DNA of 64,000 nucleotides from Terriglobia bacterium (GTDB lineage: Bacteria > Acidobacteriota > Terriglobia > Acidiferrales > UBA7541), in contig JAIQFB010000004.1 in assembly GCA_020073485.1 (NCBI GenBank), forward strand, positions 62,001-126,000, in the 5' to 3' direction. Below the pieces are notes generated by a model. The model was not told the DNA's origin. It did no database searches and was given only the letters and a program-made list of their open reading frames with translations. Shown here in pieces: positions 42,897-52,162 of the stretch. The stretch's first letter is position 1; every line of letters begins with the position of its first letter. A program made the translations under genes and the position numbers.

Positions 42897-45188
42897 ATGA
42901 ATTTAAACGGGAGCTTTCGGATCGGGCTCGTTCTATTGCTGGTGTATTCGCTTGCCGCGTTTCTCAGCAAAGTGGAGGCCGGACAGTCGAGACAGGCTGA
43001 AACCACTCTTCAGATCAGCTCAAGCGATATCGGCGGGGTTGTTGCCAGCTCGAAAGGGCCCGAAGCGGGCGTCTGGGTAATTGCCGAGACCACTGATCTT
43101 CCCACCAAGTTTGTCAAGATCGTCGTTACCGATGATCAGGGACGCTACATGCTCCCCGAATTGCCGAAAGCCACCTACCAGGTATGGGTGCGGGGATATG
43201 GCCTCGTGGATTCGCAGGCCGTGCAAGGCATGCCCGGAAAGCCGCTAAACCTCACGGCGGTGATTGCGCCAACACCCAAAGCGGCTGCGGACTACTATCC
43301 GGCTGTGTATTGGCTTTCTCTCATCAAGGTGCCCGACAAGAGTGAGTTTCCCATGAAGCCCACACCCATGCCTCCGTTTAAGGGAGAAACGGCGGGGCTG
43401 GGCACGGCTTCGCCAATTGGGATTACGCCGATTGCTCAGCGGGAAGGTGGCGCCAGAGCCAACCAACAAGCTGTGCCAAATGAGGAAGCGCTTGCTCTGC
43501 GCCCCATCACCACGCAGGAGCAGTGGATCGACGTCATGAAACAGGGTTGCCAGCAATGCCACCAGCTTGGCGACTATTTCACGCGCGATCTCACGCACCT
43601 GTCGCGATTTGGTTTCAAATCGCCCGAGGAGGCGTGGGCTACGCGCATCCACTTCGGTCAGGCTGGCGCCGACCGAATGAGCGGCACGCTCCCCCGTTTC
43701 GTTGACCAGCAACGCGCTATCAAAATGTTTACCGACTGGAGCGACCGGATCGCGGCAGGCGAGTTGCCGCCAACCCCCCCGCGTCCGGATGGGATTGAAC
43801 GTAATCTTGTCATCACGATGTGGGACTGGGGAAAACCCTCAGGGCACCCGCATGACGAGATCAGCACCGACAAGCGCCATCCTACGGTGAACGCCAACGG
43901 GCTGGTTTACGGCGCTGATTTCAACGATGACGACCTTCTCTGGGTCGATCCACTTAAAAATACTGCCGGCGCCATCCATGTTCCGACCATTGCGGACCGG
44001 TCGACGATGAAACCCACGTGGCCGAAGAATATCTCTGCCCCATCACCATTCTACGGAAACGAGATTCTATGGAATGGCGTGGGTGGCCCGCATAACCCGA
44101 TGATGGATGAGAAGGGAAGAGTGTGGGTTACGTCGAATATCCGCCCCGCTGAAAATCCGGATTTCTGCAAGGCAGGTTCGAGTTCGCCGTTTGCGCAATA
44201 TTTCCCACTGAACACAGCGGGCAAGCACGCCGCTGTCTACGACCCCGAGACAAAGCGGTTCATTCCCATCGACACTTGCTTCAACACGCACCATCTTCAA
44301 TTCGGTTACGACAAGGACGATACCTTGTTCTTTAGCGGGCCGGGCGGGCAGGCCTTCGGCTGGCTCAATACTCGGGTTTTTGATGAAACCGGAGACGCGA
44401 AGAAGGCCCAAGGATGGTGTCCTGCTTATCTCGATACCAACGGCGACGGCAAGATTGACCCGGCTGTTGACAAGCGAATCCCCGTAAATGGCTACGGCGC
44501 CATCGTGAACCCCAAGGACGGCTCGATCTGGTTTGCTACCACCAATCCCACTCCTGGACACTTGCTTCGCATGACTCTCGGCTCAAACCCGCCGGCTACC
44601 TGCATGGCGGAGGTGTACGAACCCCCGTTTTATAATCCGAGGGCGCCCGGGATCTCCGGGTATGCGCCGCGCGGCGTTGATATCGACCGCGATGGCGTGA
44701 TCTGGACTGCACTTTCGGGCAGCGGTCAGCTGGCGAGCTTCGACCGAAGCAAGTGCAAGGTGTTGAACGGTCCAACGGCGACGGGCCAGCAATGCCCGGA
44801 AGGTTGGACAGTTTATACGGCGCCCGGACCCAAGATGAAGGGTGTTACGGACGAGAGTAGCGCCGATTTCGAGTATTACAATTGGGTAGACCAGTTCAAT
44901 ACCCTCGGCCTGGGAGAGAACATCCCGATCGTGACAGGCACGAGTTCAGATTCATTGCAAGCGTTCAATCCCAAGACGAAAAAATGGACAATTTTGCGCG
45001 TGCCGTATCCTATGGGGTTTTTCTCGAGAGGAATGGATGGCCGGATCGACAATCCCAATACCGGTTGGAAAGGTCGCGGAATCTGGGCGACCTACGGCGG
45101 GGATATGACATGGCACATCGAAGGCGGCGCCGGCACGAAGAATAAGGTCGTCAAGTTCCAGCTTCGCCCGAATCCTCTGGCTGATTAA
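42897..45188 (+). CDS. Large secreted Ig-like / heme c / beta-propeller protein
   Basis: A 763-residue exported protein. Signal peptide (about 1-30), then a carboxypeptidase-regulatory-like sandwich (about 40-115; DIGGVVASSKGPEAGVWVIAETT, GRYMLPELPKATYQVWVRGYG). A heme-c site, CQQCH, occurs near residue 219 in a region VMKQGCQQCHQLGDYFTRDL. A larger propeller follows to the end (VNANGLVYGADFNDDDLLWVDP, DEKGRVWVTSN, PKDGSIWFATT, RDGVIWTALSG) with further loop insertions including a calcium-type DTNGDGKID. It is a long cousin of the proteins at 3334 and 46722. ATG 42897 follows GGAGG by 5 nt. Confidence 0.83.
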   Translation: MNLNGSFRIGLVLLLVYSLAAFLSKVEAGQSRQAETTLQISSSDIGGVVASSKGPEAGVWVIAETTDLPTKFVKIVVTDDQGRYMLPELPKATYQVWVRGYGLVDSQAVQGMPGKPLNLTAVIAPTPKAAADYYPAVYWLSLIKVPDKSEFPMKPTPMPPFKGETAGLGTASPIGITPIAQREGGARANQQAVPNEEALALRPITTQEQWIDVMKQGCQQCHQLGDYFTRDLTHLSRFGFKSPEEAWATRIHFGQAGADRMSGTLPRFVDQQRAIKMFTDWSDRIAAGELPPTPPRPDGIERNLVITMWDWGKPSGHPHDEISTDKRHPTVNANGLVYGADFNDDDLLWVDPLKNTAGAIHVPTIADRSTMKPTWPKNISAPSPFYGNEILWNGVGGPHNPMMDEKGRVWVTSNIRPAENPDFCKAGSSSPFAQYFPLNTAGKHAAVYDPETKRFIPIDTCFNTHHLQFGYDKDDTLFFSGPGGQAFGWLNTRVFDETGDAKKAQGWCPAYLDTNGDGKIDPAVDKRIPVNGYGAIVNPKDGSIWFATTNPTPGHLLRMTLGSNPPATCMAEVYEPPFYNPRAPGISGYAPRGVDIDRDGVIWTALSGSGQLASFDRSKCKVLNGPTATGQQCPEGWTVYTAPGPKMKGVTDESSADFEYYNWVDQFNTLGLGENIPIVTGTSSDSLQAFNPKTKKWTILRVPYPMGFFSRGMDGRIDNPNTGWKGRGIWATYGGDMTWHIEGGAGTKNKVVKFQLRPNPLAD

Positions 45189-45393
45189 TTTTGCGGCTAG
45201 CTGCGCTCCTTCACACGCTTGCTTACGGAAGGTCGGCTATCTAGAAATTATTTCCGCCGGTTGGTCTGAAAATTGATTTCAGGGCGCAGCGTCACTTAGT
45301 TCTTGGCGATTTCTCGGCCGGGTCGAGTTGAGAATCTTCAGCCATTCGGAATGGAAGGCGGGGCATAATCCCGGTGCACCGATAGGAGGAAAC

Positions 45394-46401
45394 TTGAAAA
45401 TCCTGGTGGTTGGTCTCTTCGTTTTGGGTGTGGCGATTGCCGTCCCTTTCGCACAAAGCCAGAGCGATTCGCGCCCGACGATCGCGAACGAACAAGATTT
45501 CCGCCGAGCGATGAAGGAGCTTTCCAACTGGGGACGATGGGGGGCGGACGACGAGCTGGGCGCCGCCAATCTCATAACACCCGCGAAGCGGAAACAGGCC
45601 CTCGCTTTGGCCAAGGAAGGCGTGCCCATTTCACTTGCTCACGACGTTGCTCAGGAAGTGGCCGCGGATGCGCCCTTCATTCTGGAGAGAACTCTGAACG
45701 ACGTCACGGACTCGGGCACCACGGATCGCTACCAATACACGGGCACGTATCATGGGGTGGTCCACAGCCATATGGATGCCGTCGATTGTCATGTCATGTA
45801 TGAAGGCAAGGGATATAACGGCCGGGCGATGGAAGATATCAAAGCCGCGGGTGGCTGCCCGAAAGGGAACATCACTGCTCTGAAGGACGGAATTGTGACT
45901 CGTGCCATCCTGTTCGACGCGACGCGCTTGCCGGGGAAAGCCACGGCACAGGGATGGCTTGAGCCGGGAACGGCTGTCCATCGAGAAGACCTCGAAGCCC
46001 TGGAAAAGTTGGAGCATGTAAAGGTCGCTCCCGGTGACGTCATCCTTCTATATACGGGGCGTTGGAAGCGGCGCGCCGAAAAGGGACCGTGGAGCAGGGA
46101 AACAGGTTTCGCCGGTTATCATGCGGACGTCGCCTACTTTTTGAAAGAGCGTGGCGTATCTTTCATCGGAAGTGACGGCCCGACTGACGTGATGCCATCG
46201 GGCTTTCCCGCGCCCATCAGAATACCGCTTCATCAACTGGCGCTGGCCTCGATGGGCGTCGATATTTTCGACAATCTCGATTTCGAAAGAGCCGTCGAGC
46301 ATGCGAGGCAGGTGAATCGTTATGAGTTTCTGTTCTCGGCTGCCCCGCTGCGGATCGCGCTGGGAACGGGTTCGCCGCTGAACCCGCTGGCGATCTTCTG
46401 A
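45394..46401 (+). CDS. Exported cyclase family (kynurenine formamidase-like) protein
   Basis: A 335-residue exported member of the putative cyclase family (PF04199). The metal-binding segment YHGVVHSHMDAVDCH corresponds to the HxGTHxDxPxH motif, with altered Gly-Thr and Pro. TRAILFDATRL, VAPGDVILLYTGRWKR and FIGSDGPTDVMPSGF are typical family blocks; the last carries the usual SDG. Relatives include arylformamidase and isatin hydrolase. The start is a TTG at 45394 with AGGAGGA directly upstream, giving the signal peptide MKILVVGLFVLGVAIAVPFAQ; an ATG at 45328 would add 22 residues before it and is less likely. Confidence 0.85.
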   Translation: MKILVVGLFVLGVAIAVPFAQSQSDSRPTIANEQDFRRAMKELSNWGRWGADDELGAANLITPAKRKQALALAKEGVPISLAHDVAQEVAADAPFILERTLNDVTDSGTTDRYQYTGTYHGVVHSHMDAVDCHVMYEGKGYNGRAMEDIKAAGGCPKGNITALKDGIVTRAILFDATRLPGKATAQGWLEPGTAVHREDLEALEKLEHVKVAPGDVILLYTGRWKRRAEKGPWSRETGFAGYHADVAYFLKERGVSFIGSDGPTDVMPSGFPAPIRIPLHQLALASMGVDIFDNLDFERAVEHARQVNRYEFLFSAAPLRIALGTGSPLNPLAIF

Positions 46402-46721
46402 ACCGGCAATAATCTGAACTTGTAGGAGGCCATTTAGGAGTTCTGGCCATAAAGAAAACTTAGGGCCGCGCCGTCATCTAGGCGCAGACGCAACTGGTCC
46501 AATGGGTGGAAGGGTCGCGATCCCTCTACTCCGTCCTCGCCAGTTGGACTTAAAATGGGGGGACCTTCAATCATCCCGTTAGAAGCTTGCGTCAGGATGG
46601 CTGATTCAACCCGCCGTGTCCAGACTCATCATCTTTAAGGAATAAATCAAAAGGAATAGTTGGTTGACTAAGAACCGTGCGGACACGCACGCCAGCGTGT
46701 GGAGGGCCTGAAAATTGTCGC
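46402..46721. other. Convergent intergenic region
   Basis: About 320 bp between the convergent cyclase-family and propeller genes. No hairpin terminator, repeat or gene could be supported. Confidence 0.4.
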
Positions 46722-48371
46722 CTACCGCGAAGCCACAGTCTGCGAGTCTCCCGGATCGAGCATGCCAAGTTTGTTGCTCCACCATTCGCCAAACCATATG
46801 CGGCCTTTGCTGTCGAGACCGATGAAACGAGGGTAAGCGCCGCGGGTAGGTATCGGATATTCGACAAACTGCGCCGTTTTCGGATCGAATCGCGTAATGT
46901 TGTTTCCGCTGAAATCTCCGTACCAGATATAGCCAGTCTTCGAATCCTCGACGAGGCCGTAGGGCCGGGCCTTCGCAGTAGGCGGCTGATACAAGGTAAA
47001 GGCGTTGGTCTTTGTGTCCAGCTTCCCAAGCTTGTTGCCCATGAAGTCGCTGAACCAGACGTTGTCCCGCGAATCCACCATGATCCCATCCATATTGGGA
47101 GTTGACGGAGGCCTGAATTCGGCGATCGCTCCGGTTTTGGGATCAAGGCGCGCGATCAGTCCGAGCAGCCACTCCGTGTACCAGACGTTTCCTTTAGAAT
47201 CGACGGCGACCGCATAGGTAATCCCCGTAGGTTTCCCGGGCAGTTGCGCATACGCTCCGGCGGAGTCTTCGGGATACGCTGCGGGGACAGGATGTTTGAA
47301 GGCTTTGAATTTTTCAGTTTCTATATCAAAGCCGAAAAATTCATCCGATGAGCTCATGGAGGAAAGCCAAAGATTTCCGTCCGGTGCGACAGCGATTGTA
47401 TGTGTCCCAGCTGATTTCTCTGGCCATTTGTACTCTTTCAAGGCGCCGCTTGTTGGATCGACTGAAACGATCTTTGCCGAGAGGTTCACTGCGTCCAACG
47501 GCATCCACAGGCGGCCATCCTTTCCGACAATCGGCGTGTGCGGCACCGACTTCGGCGAGGGAACGGGGTACTCAGTGAATTTCTGCGAAGCGATATCGAA
47601 TCGCCCCACCTTGTTGGACTGGTAGTCGTATTCCGCAAACCAGGCAATATCCCGCGCCGGATCTACGGCGACACTATGCACCCAGGCATCCGGTGTAGGG
47701 ACTCTATACTCGCGATAGGTGGCCTTCAGTGCCGCGTCAGAAACTTCCGCATGCTGGATCTGCCCTGTGGTAGGCAGTTCGGAATCCGGTCCAAAATATG
47801 GGGAATCCGGCCCAAAATATTTTTCCAGCGCGGCGCCGAGTTTATTGAGCTCATCCGGGCTGTATTTGGGTTGAAACATGCGCCTGTCGCCCGTCATGTT
47901 TGGGAGAAATTCCTGCCATTGCGCCGAGGTGCTCCCGCGCCTGTTCATGATCCTGTCAAAACTGTGGCAACTGATGCATGCCGCACGAATCATGCGCGTT
48001 TGCGCGTTGTCCGGCAAAAGGGCATCGATGTCGGCTGCGCTCAGGCGTGTCAAGTCAAGGCGCGGAGACAGACTGAAATTTGTATCCGCTGCCTGCGCCG
48101 CATCCAGCTTCTGCCTCTTGGCCGCGAAGCCGTAGGCCTCAACGGACAAGTCGTAATTTCCAGCGGGAACACTAATTTCGTATCGGCCGTCGGACTGCGA
48201 ATACCTCGAAACGGTCACGTCTCCGGCGGTCGCTTTCACGATCGCTCCGCGGACTGGCTTGCCGGCGGCGTCTGTCACAACACCATGAATCACGGCGTCT
48301 GTGGCCGAAAGAGTCGCTGAGAGGCAAAACACCGCGCAAGCTGCCATTACGAAACGATTGAAGATTCGCAT
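46722..48371 (-). CDS. Secreted Ig-like / monoheme c / Vgb-type beta-propeller fusion protein
   Basis: A 549-residue paralogue of 3334. Signal peptide (MRIFNRFVMAACAVFCLSATLSA), carboxypeptidase-regulatory-like domain (AVIHGVVTDAAGKPVRGAIVKATAG, GRYEISVPAGNYDLSVEAYGF), a linker with the single heme site CISCH (RAACISCHSFDRIM), then a propeller (HSVAVDPARDIAWFAEYD, GKDGRLWMPLDA, APDGNLWLSSMS, VDSKGNVWYTEW, VDSRDNVWFSDF, DSKTGYIWYGDF, LDSKGRIWFGEW). Shared spacing of heme and propeller with 3334 suggests a common electron-transfer use. ATG at 48369-48371 follows AAGGAG. Confidence 0.85.
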   Translation of the reverse strand: MRIFNRFVMAACAVFCLSATLSATDAVIHGVVTDAAGKPVRGAIVKATAGDVTVSRYSQSDGRYEISVPAGNYDLSVEAYGFAAKRQKLDAAQAADTNFSLSPRLDLTRLSAADIDALLPDNAQTRMIRAACISCHSFDRIMNRRGSTSAQWQEFLPNMTGDRRMFQPKYSPDELNKLGAALEKYFGPDSPYFGPDSELPTTGQIQHAEVSDAALKATYREYRVPTPDAWVHSVAVDPARDIAWFAEYDYQSNKVGRFDIASQKFTEYPVPSPKSVPHTPIVGKDGRLWMPLDAVNLSAKIVSVDPTSGALKEYKWPEKSAGTHTIAVAPDGNLWLSSMSSSDEFFGFDIETEKFKAFKHPVPAAYPEDSAGAYAQLPGKPTGITYAVAVDSKGNVWYTEWLLGLIARLDPKTGAIAEFRPPSTPNMDGIMVDSRDNVWFSDFMGNKLGKLDTKTNAFTLYQPPTAKARPYGLVEDSKTGYIWYGDFSGNNITRFDPKTAQFVEYPIPTRGAYPRFIGLDSKGRIWFGEWWSNKLGMLDPGDSQTVASR

Positions 48372-48606
48372 TTCAGGCTCCTTGGGAGTTCGCACTGTCA
48401 AAGCGTTAATGCAATGATGCGTGCATTCTACATCGTTTCGATTTCAAGAGAGTGCCCATTAAAAAACGGGGAGGTCACTGAAGCGATCTCCCCGAAGAGT
48501 CTCATCGGTAACTGACTTTTCCCGCCGGATAACATATGCGCTGCCCTTGACACAGCCCGCGCTGTTGGGGATTATCATGCCGACTTTTGGAACGCGGGAG
48601 TGTGCG

Positions 48607-49920
48607 ATGGTCAAAAAGGTAGGCGCCGAGACGATTACCAACCCCTCGCGGCGCGGTTTCTTGGCGACTGCCGCGGCAGCGGGGTTCGGAAGATTGGCGA
48701 TCGCGCAAAGCATGCCCACGCGTCCTGCCATCATGCAGACCGATTTTTCGACGCTTCCAGCTTACGGAAACGGCACCATTCCTGCCGGCATCCGCTCGCG
48801 CCAGATCGCAAATGTGAACGGCATGACTGTGCATATTCTGGAGGCAGGTTACGAGACGCCGGGCCGGCCAGCGATCTTGCTCTTGCATGGCTTCCCGGAG
48901 CTCGCCTATTGCTGGCGCAAGGTGATGCCGTCTCTTGCGGCTGCCGGCTATCACGTAATCGCCCCCGATCAGCGGGGTTACGGTCGCACCATTGGCTGGG
49001 ACGATTCCTACGATGCCGATCAGGATCCGTTTCGCATTCTCAACATGACGCGAGACGCCATCGGGCTCGTCTATGCGCTTGGTCACCGGTCGGTAGCGAT
49101 GGTGGTTGGACATGACGCAGGTGCGCCTGTCGCCTCCTGGTCCGCGCTCATCCGCCCCGATATTTTCCGTTCGATCACGATCATGAGCTCACCATTTGAA
49201 GGCGCGCCCTCATTGCCCTTTGACACAGCGAACGGCGCCCCCCTACCGCGCCCGGCAGTCACGGACGATGAGCTTGATGCCGAGCTCGCCAAGCTCAACC
49301 CACCTCGAAAATACTATCAGAACTATCAGCGTACTCGCGGCGCCAACGACGATATGCTTCATGCGCCGCAAGGCCTGCACGCCTTCTTCCGCGCCTATTA
49401 CTTCTACAAGAGCGCCGATTACAAAGGGAACAATCCTCATCCTCTGAAGGCGCGCACCGCCGAGGAGATGGCGCAAATTCCGACCTATTATGTGATGGAG
49501 AAGGACAAGGGCATGGCTGCGACCGTTGCGCCGTTCATGCCGCCGGCGGATTACATCGCGAAATGCAAATGGCTGACTGAAGCCGAGGTTGATGTGTACG
49601 CGACCGAATACGGCAGGACTGGTTTCACTGGCGCGCTGCAGGGCTATCGCGTGCGGCGGGGCTCCGATCCCAGAAGTATCGCTGAGATGCAGACGTTTTC
49701 GGGACGCACCATAGATGTGCCCTCTCAATTCATCGCGGGGAAAAGCGATTGGGGTGTCTATCAAACACCAGGTGCGGTCGACAAGATGCGCAATAGCGCC
49801 TGCACGCATATGGTCGGATTCCATCTTCTCGATGGCGCTGGACATTGGGTGCAGCAGGAACAGCCGGAACAGGTGAACGCATTGCTCGTTCAATTCCTGC
49901 GCGATTACGCAAATCCGTGA
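48607..49920 (+). CDS. Tat-exported epoxide hydrolase-like alpha/beta hydrolase
   Basis: A 437-residue alpha/beta hydrolase with a Tat signal (PSRRGFLATAAAAGFGRLAIAQ). LLLHGFPELAYCWRKVMP provides the HGxP oxyanion element, VVGHDAGAPVA the nucleophilic Asp of epoxide hydrolases and haloalkane dehalogenases, and GAGHWVQQEQPEQV the catalytic His. FRILNMTRDAIGLVYALG and the cap region (TYYVMEKDKG) also fit the epoxide hydrolase class. Substrate unknown; location periplasmic. The ATG at 48607 follows GGGAG; in-frame ATGs at 48547 and 48577 are possible but would push the Tat signal inside. Confidence 0.87.
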   Translation: MVKKVGAETITNPSRRGFLATAAAAGFGRLAIAQSMPTRPAIMQTDFSTLPAYGNGTIPAGIRSRQIANVNGMTVHILEAGYETPGRPAILLLHGFPELAYCWRKVMPSLAAAGYHVIAPDQRGYGRTIGWDDSYDADQDPFRILNMTRDAIGLVYALGHRSVAMVVGHDAGAPVASWSALIRPDIFRSITIMSSPFEGAPSLPFDTANGAPLPRPAVTDDELDAELAKLNPPRKYYQNYQRTRGANDDMLHAPQGLHAFFRAYYFYKSADYKGNNPHPLKARTAEEMAQIPTYYVMEKDKGMAATVAPFMPPADYIAKCKWLTEAEVDVYATEYGRTGFTGALQGYRVRRGSDPRSIAEMQTFSGRTIDVPSQFIAGKSDWGVYQTPGAVDKMRNSACTHMVGFHLLDGAGHWVQQEQPEQVNALLVQFLRDYANP

Positions 49921-50019
49921 TCGCATATGCCGCGCGCATCGACCAACCAAGCTTATTCATTCGGCCGAATCACATTATGAGTACTCCCACAGGGGCAATG
50001 TCACCGGTGATGCGAAATT

Positions 50020-50187
50020 GACCTGACCTGGGATTTTTCGATGGTGAAGGACACCAGCCTGCCGATGCTGGGAGAGAATGGGAGCCTGCAAATTCGGGCG
50101 GAATTCTTCAATACCCCAAACACCGCGAACTTCGCACTCTCGGAAAGATTCAGGAGCTTAAGTCTTCGGCACTATCGCACCCTCTAA
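50020..50187 (+). pseudogene. C-terminal remnant of a TonB-dependent receptor
   Basis: Between 50020 and TAA 50185-50187 the frame reads DLTWDFSMVKDTSLPMLGEN, then LQIRAEFFNTPNTANFALSERF. This is the C-terminal beta-strand signature of the large acidobacterial Ig-like/TonB-dependent receptors (WDFSL.K...L.E...LQ.RAEFFN..N..NF). The frame is closed by a stop just upstream (50008-50010), so only about 55 codons survive. Surrounding DNA (49921-50290) shows no other intact gene. Confidence 0.7.
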
Positions 50188-50289
50188 GCATGAGGAATTG
50201 CCATCACTCGTAATTCCCTGAAAATACTGTTCCTACGTGGTTTCGATCCCCCAGTTCCTATTCGCCGCCAGAGTGCCGCATGTGGATGG

Positions 50290-50323
50290 AAAAAAGCCCT
50301 CAGCCGTTTTCACGACCGAGGGC
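50290..50323 (-). terminator. Rho-independent terminator downstream of moeA
   Basis: On the minus strand, GCCCTCGGTCGT and ACGGCTGAGGGC pair along 12 bases (two G-U wobbles) around a GAAA tetraloop and are followed by TTTTTT. It lies about 300 bp after the moeA stop, so the transcript has a long 3' untranslated part or another, unseen RNA; 50324-50620 holds no supported gene. Confidence 0.82.
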
Positions 50324-50620
50324 CCAGCCCGCCTCGCTCAATTTAGGAGTGTGACCTAACTGACTCCGATCGTAGGACCCACTTTGCAGGGTCGCGCGAT
50401 TCCAAAAAAAAGACTGGAACTGGGGCCACCGGCGCATGCCAGTCCCAAGCGAATCTTGCAATTGACAAAGTTATGCCGACCTCACTGCTCTCTCTATTTC
50501 ACCATGCCCCGTTACCTGCGGCCGAAAGATCAACGCGAAATTATGTGCCAACGAAATCTGATTTCGCGAGGGTCGCCGTATGCAGTGAGTGGAATTAAAT
50601 CAATAACCTCAACCAAGGGT

Positions 50621-51982
50621 TCACGTGGAGTGAATGACGCCCCGCGTAGGCAAGGCACAACGCCATGACGAGATCGTCGTGGTACCCGCAGGCCGCTCGA
50701 GTAGGACGGAATCGCGCTCGTCCTGGGTAATGCTACCTGCACCTGCGAGCCCATGAGGCCATTCAAACACTTCCACTTCGACAAGCTCCCCCGAATTCAT
50801 CCGAGAAACCCCTCCCGAAGAGGTCTCACGAACGACGATAATCGCATTCGCATCCGCTGCCGTGCGTACCAGGGCCGAGCACTGATTATTGAGCGGGGTC
50901 ACCACAAAGCCGTTCGCAGTCAGATCGAGGCGCGCCAACACAAAATAGCGGCGTTCCGAACGAGCATGTAGGGAGCCCTGCAAACGTGCGCGCACTACGG
51001 GCAAGTTCGTTTCCTGTTTCCCAGCCAATCGCGCCATGACGGGCCGGACTAACTCCTGGAAACATACAAACGCGGCCGCTGGGGTGCCGGGGAGCACGCA
51101 AATGGGTTTGCCATGCCACACGGCGAAGCCGAAGGGCTTGCCGGGCCTCATGGCCACTTGTTCGAAAATAAATTTGGCGCCTAAGTCCTTCAATACGCCC
51201 TTGACAAAATCGCGCTCTCCGCTCGATGCGCCGCCCGTCGTGACCAGAAGGTCTGAATCGTGACGTGCGGACTCAAGCATGGCCGACAGGATGGTGGGGT
51301 CATCAGGCGCCGTTCCGCGATCGTGAGGCACACCGCCGAATTCGGTGACAAGGCCGATAAGCGCAATCGCATTGCTATTGCGTACTTGGCCGCGGCCAGG
51401 TGTTACGGCCGGATCTACAAGCTCCTGCCCGTTACACAAAACGGCCACACGAGGACGCTGGAATACCCGTAATTGCGTCGTTCCCGCGAACGCCAGCAGT
51501 GCCAGTTTTCCGGCGCTTAAGGGTTCACCCGAAGCAATCAGCTCCTCGCCGCGGCGAATGTCTTCACCCGGCGGGAAGACACAAGCGCCCGAGGCAACTG
51601 GCGCAAAAATGCGGATGGTGCTGTTCTGGCGCTCAATTTGCTCAAACGGGATCACTGCATCGGCGCCGTCAGGCAAGGGCGCGCCTGTGGTGATTGCAAG
51701 CGTGGTGCCGGGCGCAAGAATCGATTCCGATTCCGCTTCCTCAGCAAAAACTTTTCCTGCTAGGGGAAGTTCCAAGGGATGTTCCCGAGTCGCGTGGAAG
51801 CATTCCGCTGCTCGAACGGCGTAACCATCCATCGCCGAGCGAGGGAATGGAACAGCGTCTGCATCGGCCGCAACTGTCTCTGCCGCGATGCGGCCCAGCG
51901 CGTCGCGAACTGAAACTCTTGTCGCTTCCAGTGGCTGGACAGATGAGAGAATCGTGTTGCGAGCATCATCGAAGCTAATCAT
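50621..51982 (-). CDS. moeA: MoeA, molybdopterin molybdotransferase
   Basis: A 453-residue MoeA: N-terminal ALGRIAAETVAADADAVPFPRSAMDGYAV (the SAMDGYA motif), domain 1-2 LAPGTTLAITTGAPLPDGADAVIPFEQ, the MoCF-binding domain VAVLCNGQELV and DLLVTTGGASSGERDFVK, and CVLPGTPAAAFVCFQELVRP (PGNP usually, here PGTP). It inserts molybdate into molybdopterin, making the cofactor for NarG next door. After the normal end (ELVEVEVFEWPHG) comes a tail of about 40 residues, unlike most MoeA. A perfect CRP-type palindrome is centred 40 bp upstream of the start. Confidence 0.93.
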   Translation of the reverse strand: MISFDDARNTILSSVQPLEATRVSVRDALGRIAAETVAADADAVPFPRSAMDGYAVRAAECFHATREHPLELPLAGKVFAEEAESESILAPGTTLAITTGAPLPDGADAVIPFEQIERQNSTIRIFAPVASGACVFPPGEDIRRGEELIASGEPLSAGKLALLAFAGTTQLRVFQRPRVAVLCNGQELVDPAVTPGRGQVRNSNAIALIGLVTEFGGVPHDRGTAPDDPTILSAMLESARHDSDLLVTTGGASSGERDFVKGVLKDLGAKFIFEQVAMRPGKPFGFAVWHGKPICVLPGTPAAAFVCFQELVRPVMARLAGKQETNLPVVRARLQGSLHARSERRYFVLARLDLTANGFVVTPLNNQCSALVRTAADANAIIVVRETSSGGVSRMNSGELVEVEVFEWPHGLAGAGSITQDERDSVLLERPAGTTTISSWRCALPTRGVIHST

Positions 51983-52014
51983 ATGGGAAGGTTAACTTGT
52001 TCAGGGAAAACTGC

Positions 52015-52030
52015 TGTGACTTTGATCACA
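52015..52030. promoter_or_regulatory. Perfect CRP/FNR-type palindrome between moeA and the CMD gene
   Basis: TGTGACTTTGATCACA: TGTGA-N6-TCACA, fully symmetric at both half-sites. It is centred 40 bp from the moeA start (minus strand) and about 140 bp from the CMD-family start at 52163 (plus strand), so it may serve both. Confidence 0.75.
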
Positions 52031-52162
52031 GCGAAACCTTGCATGTGATTCTTTTTGCGTATCCTGGCAGTCACAGCGTGTTTCTTAGATTCTGACGTCT
52101 TGTCCTGCTCAAAGCTCGTAGTATGCTTGGCCCGCAGAAGAAAACATCAGGGGAGGTGTTAT

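Noticed and set aside
49999-50016. TCACC-GGTGA repeat as a regulator site
   Set aside because: Half-sites are inverted in orientation and directly abutting, unlike the GTGA-N6-TCAC group.
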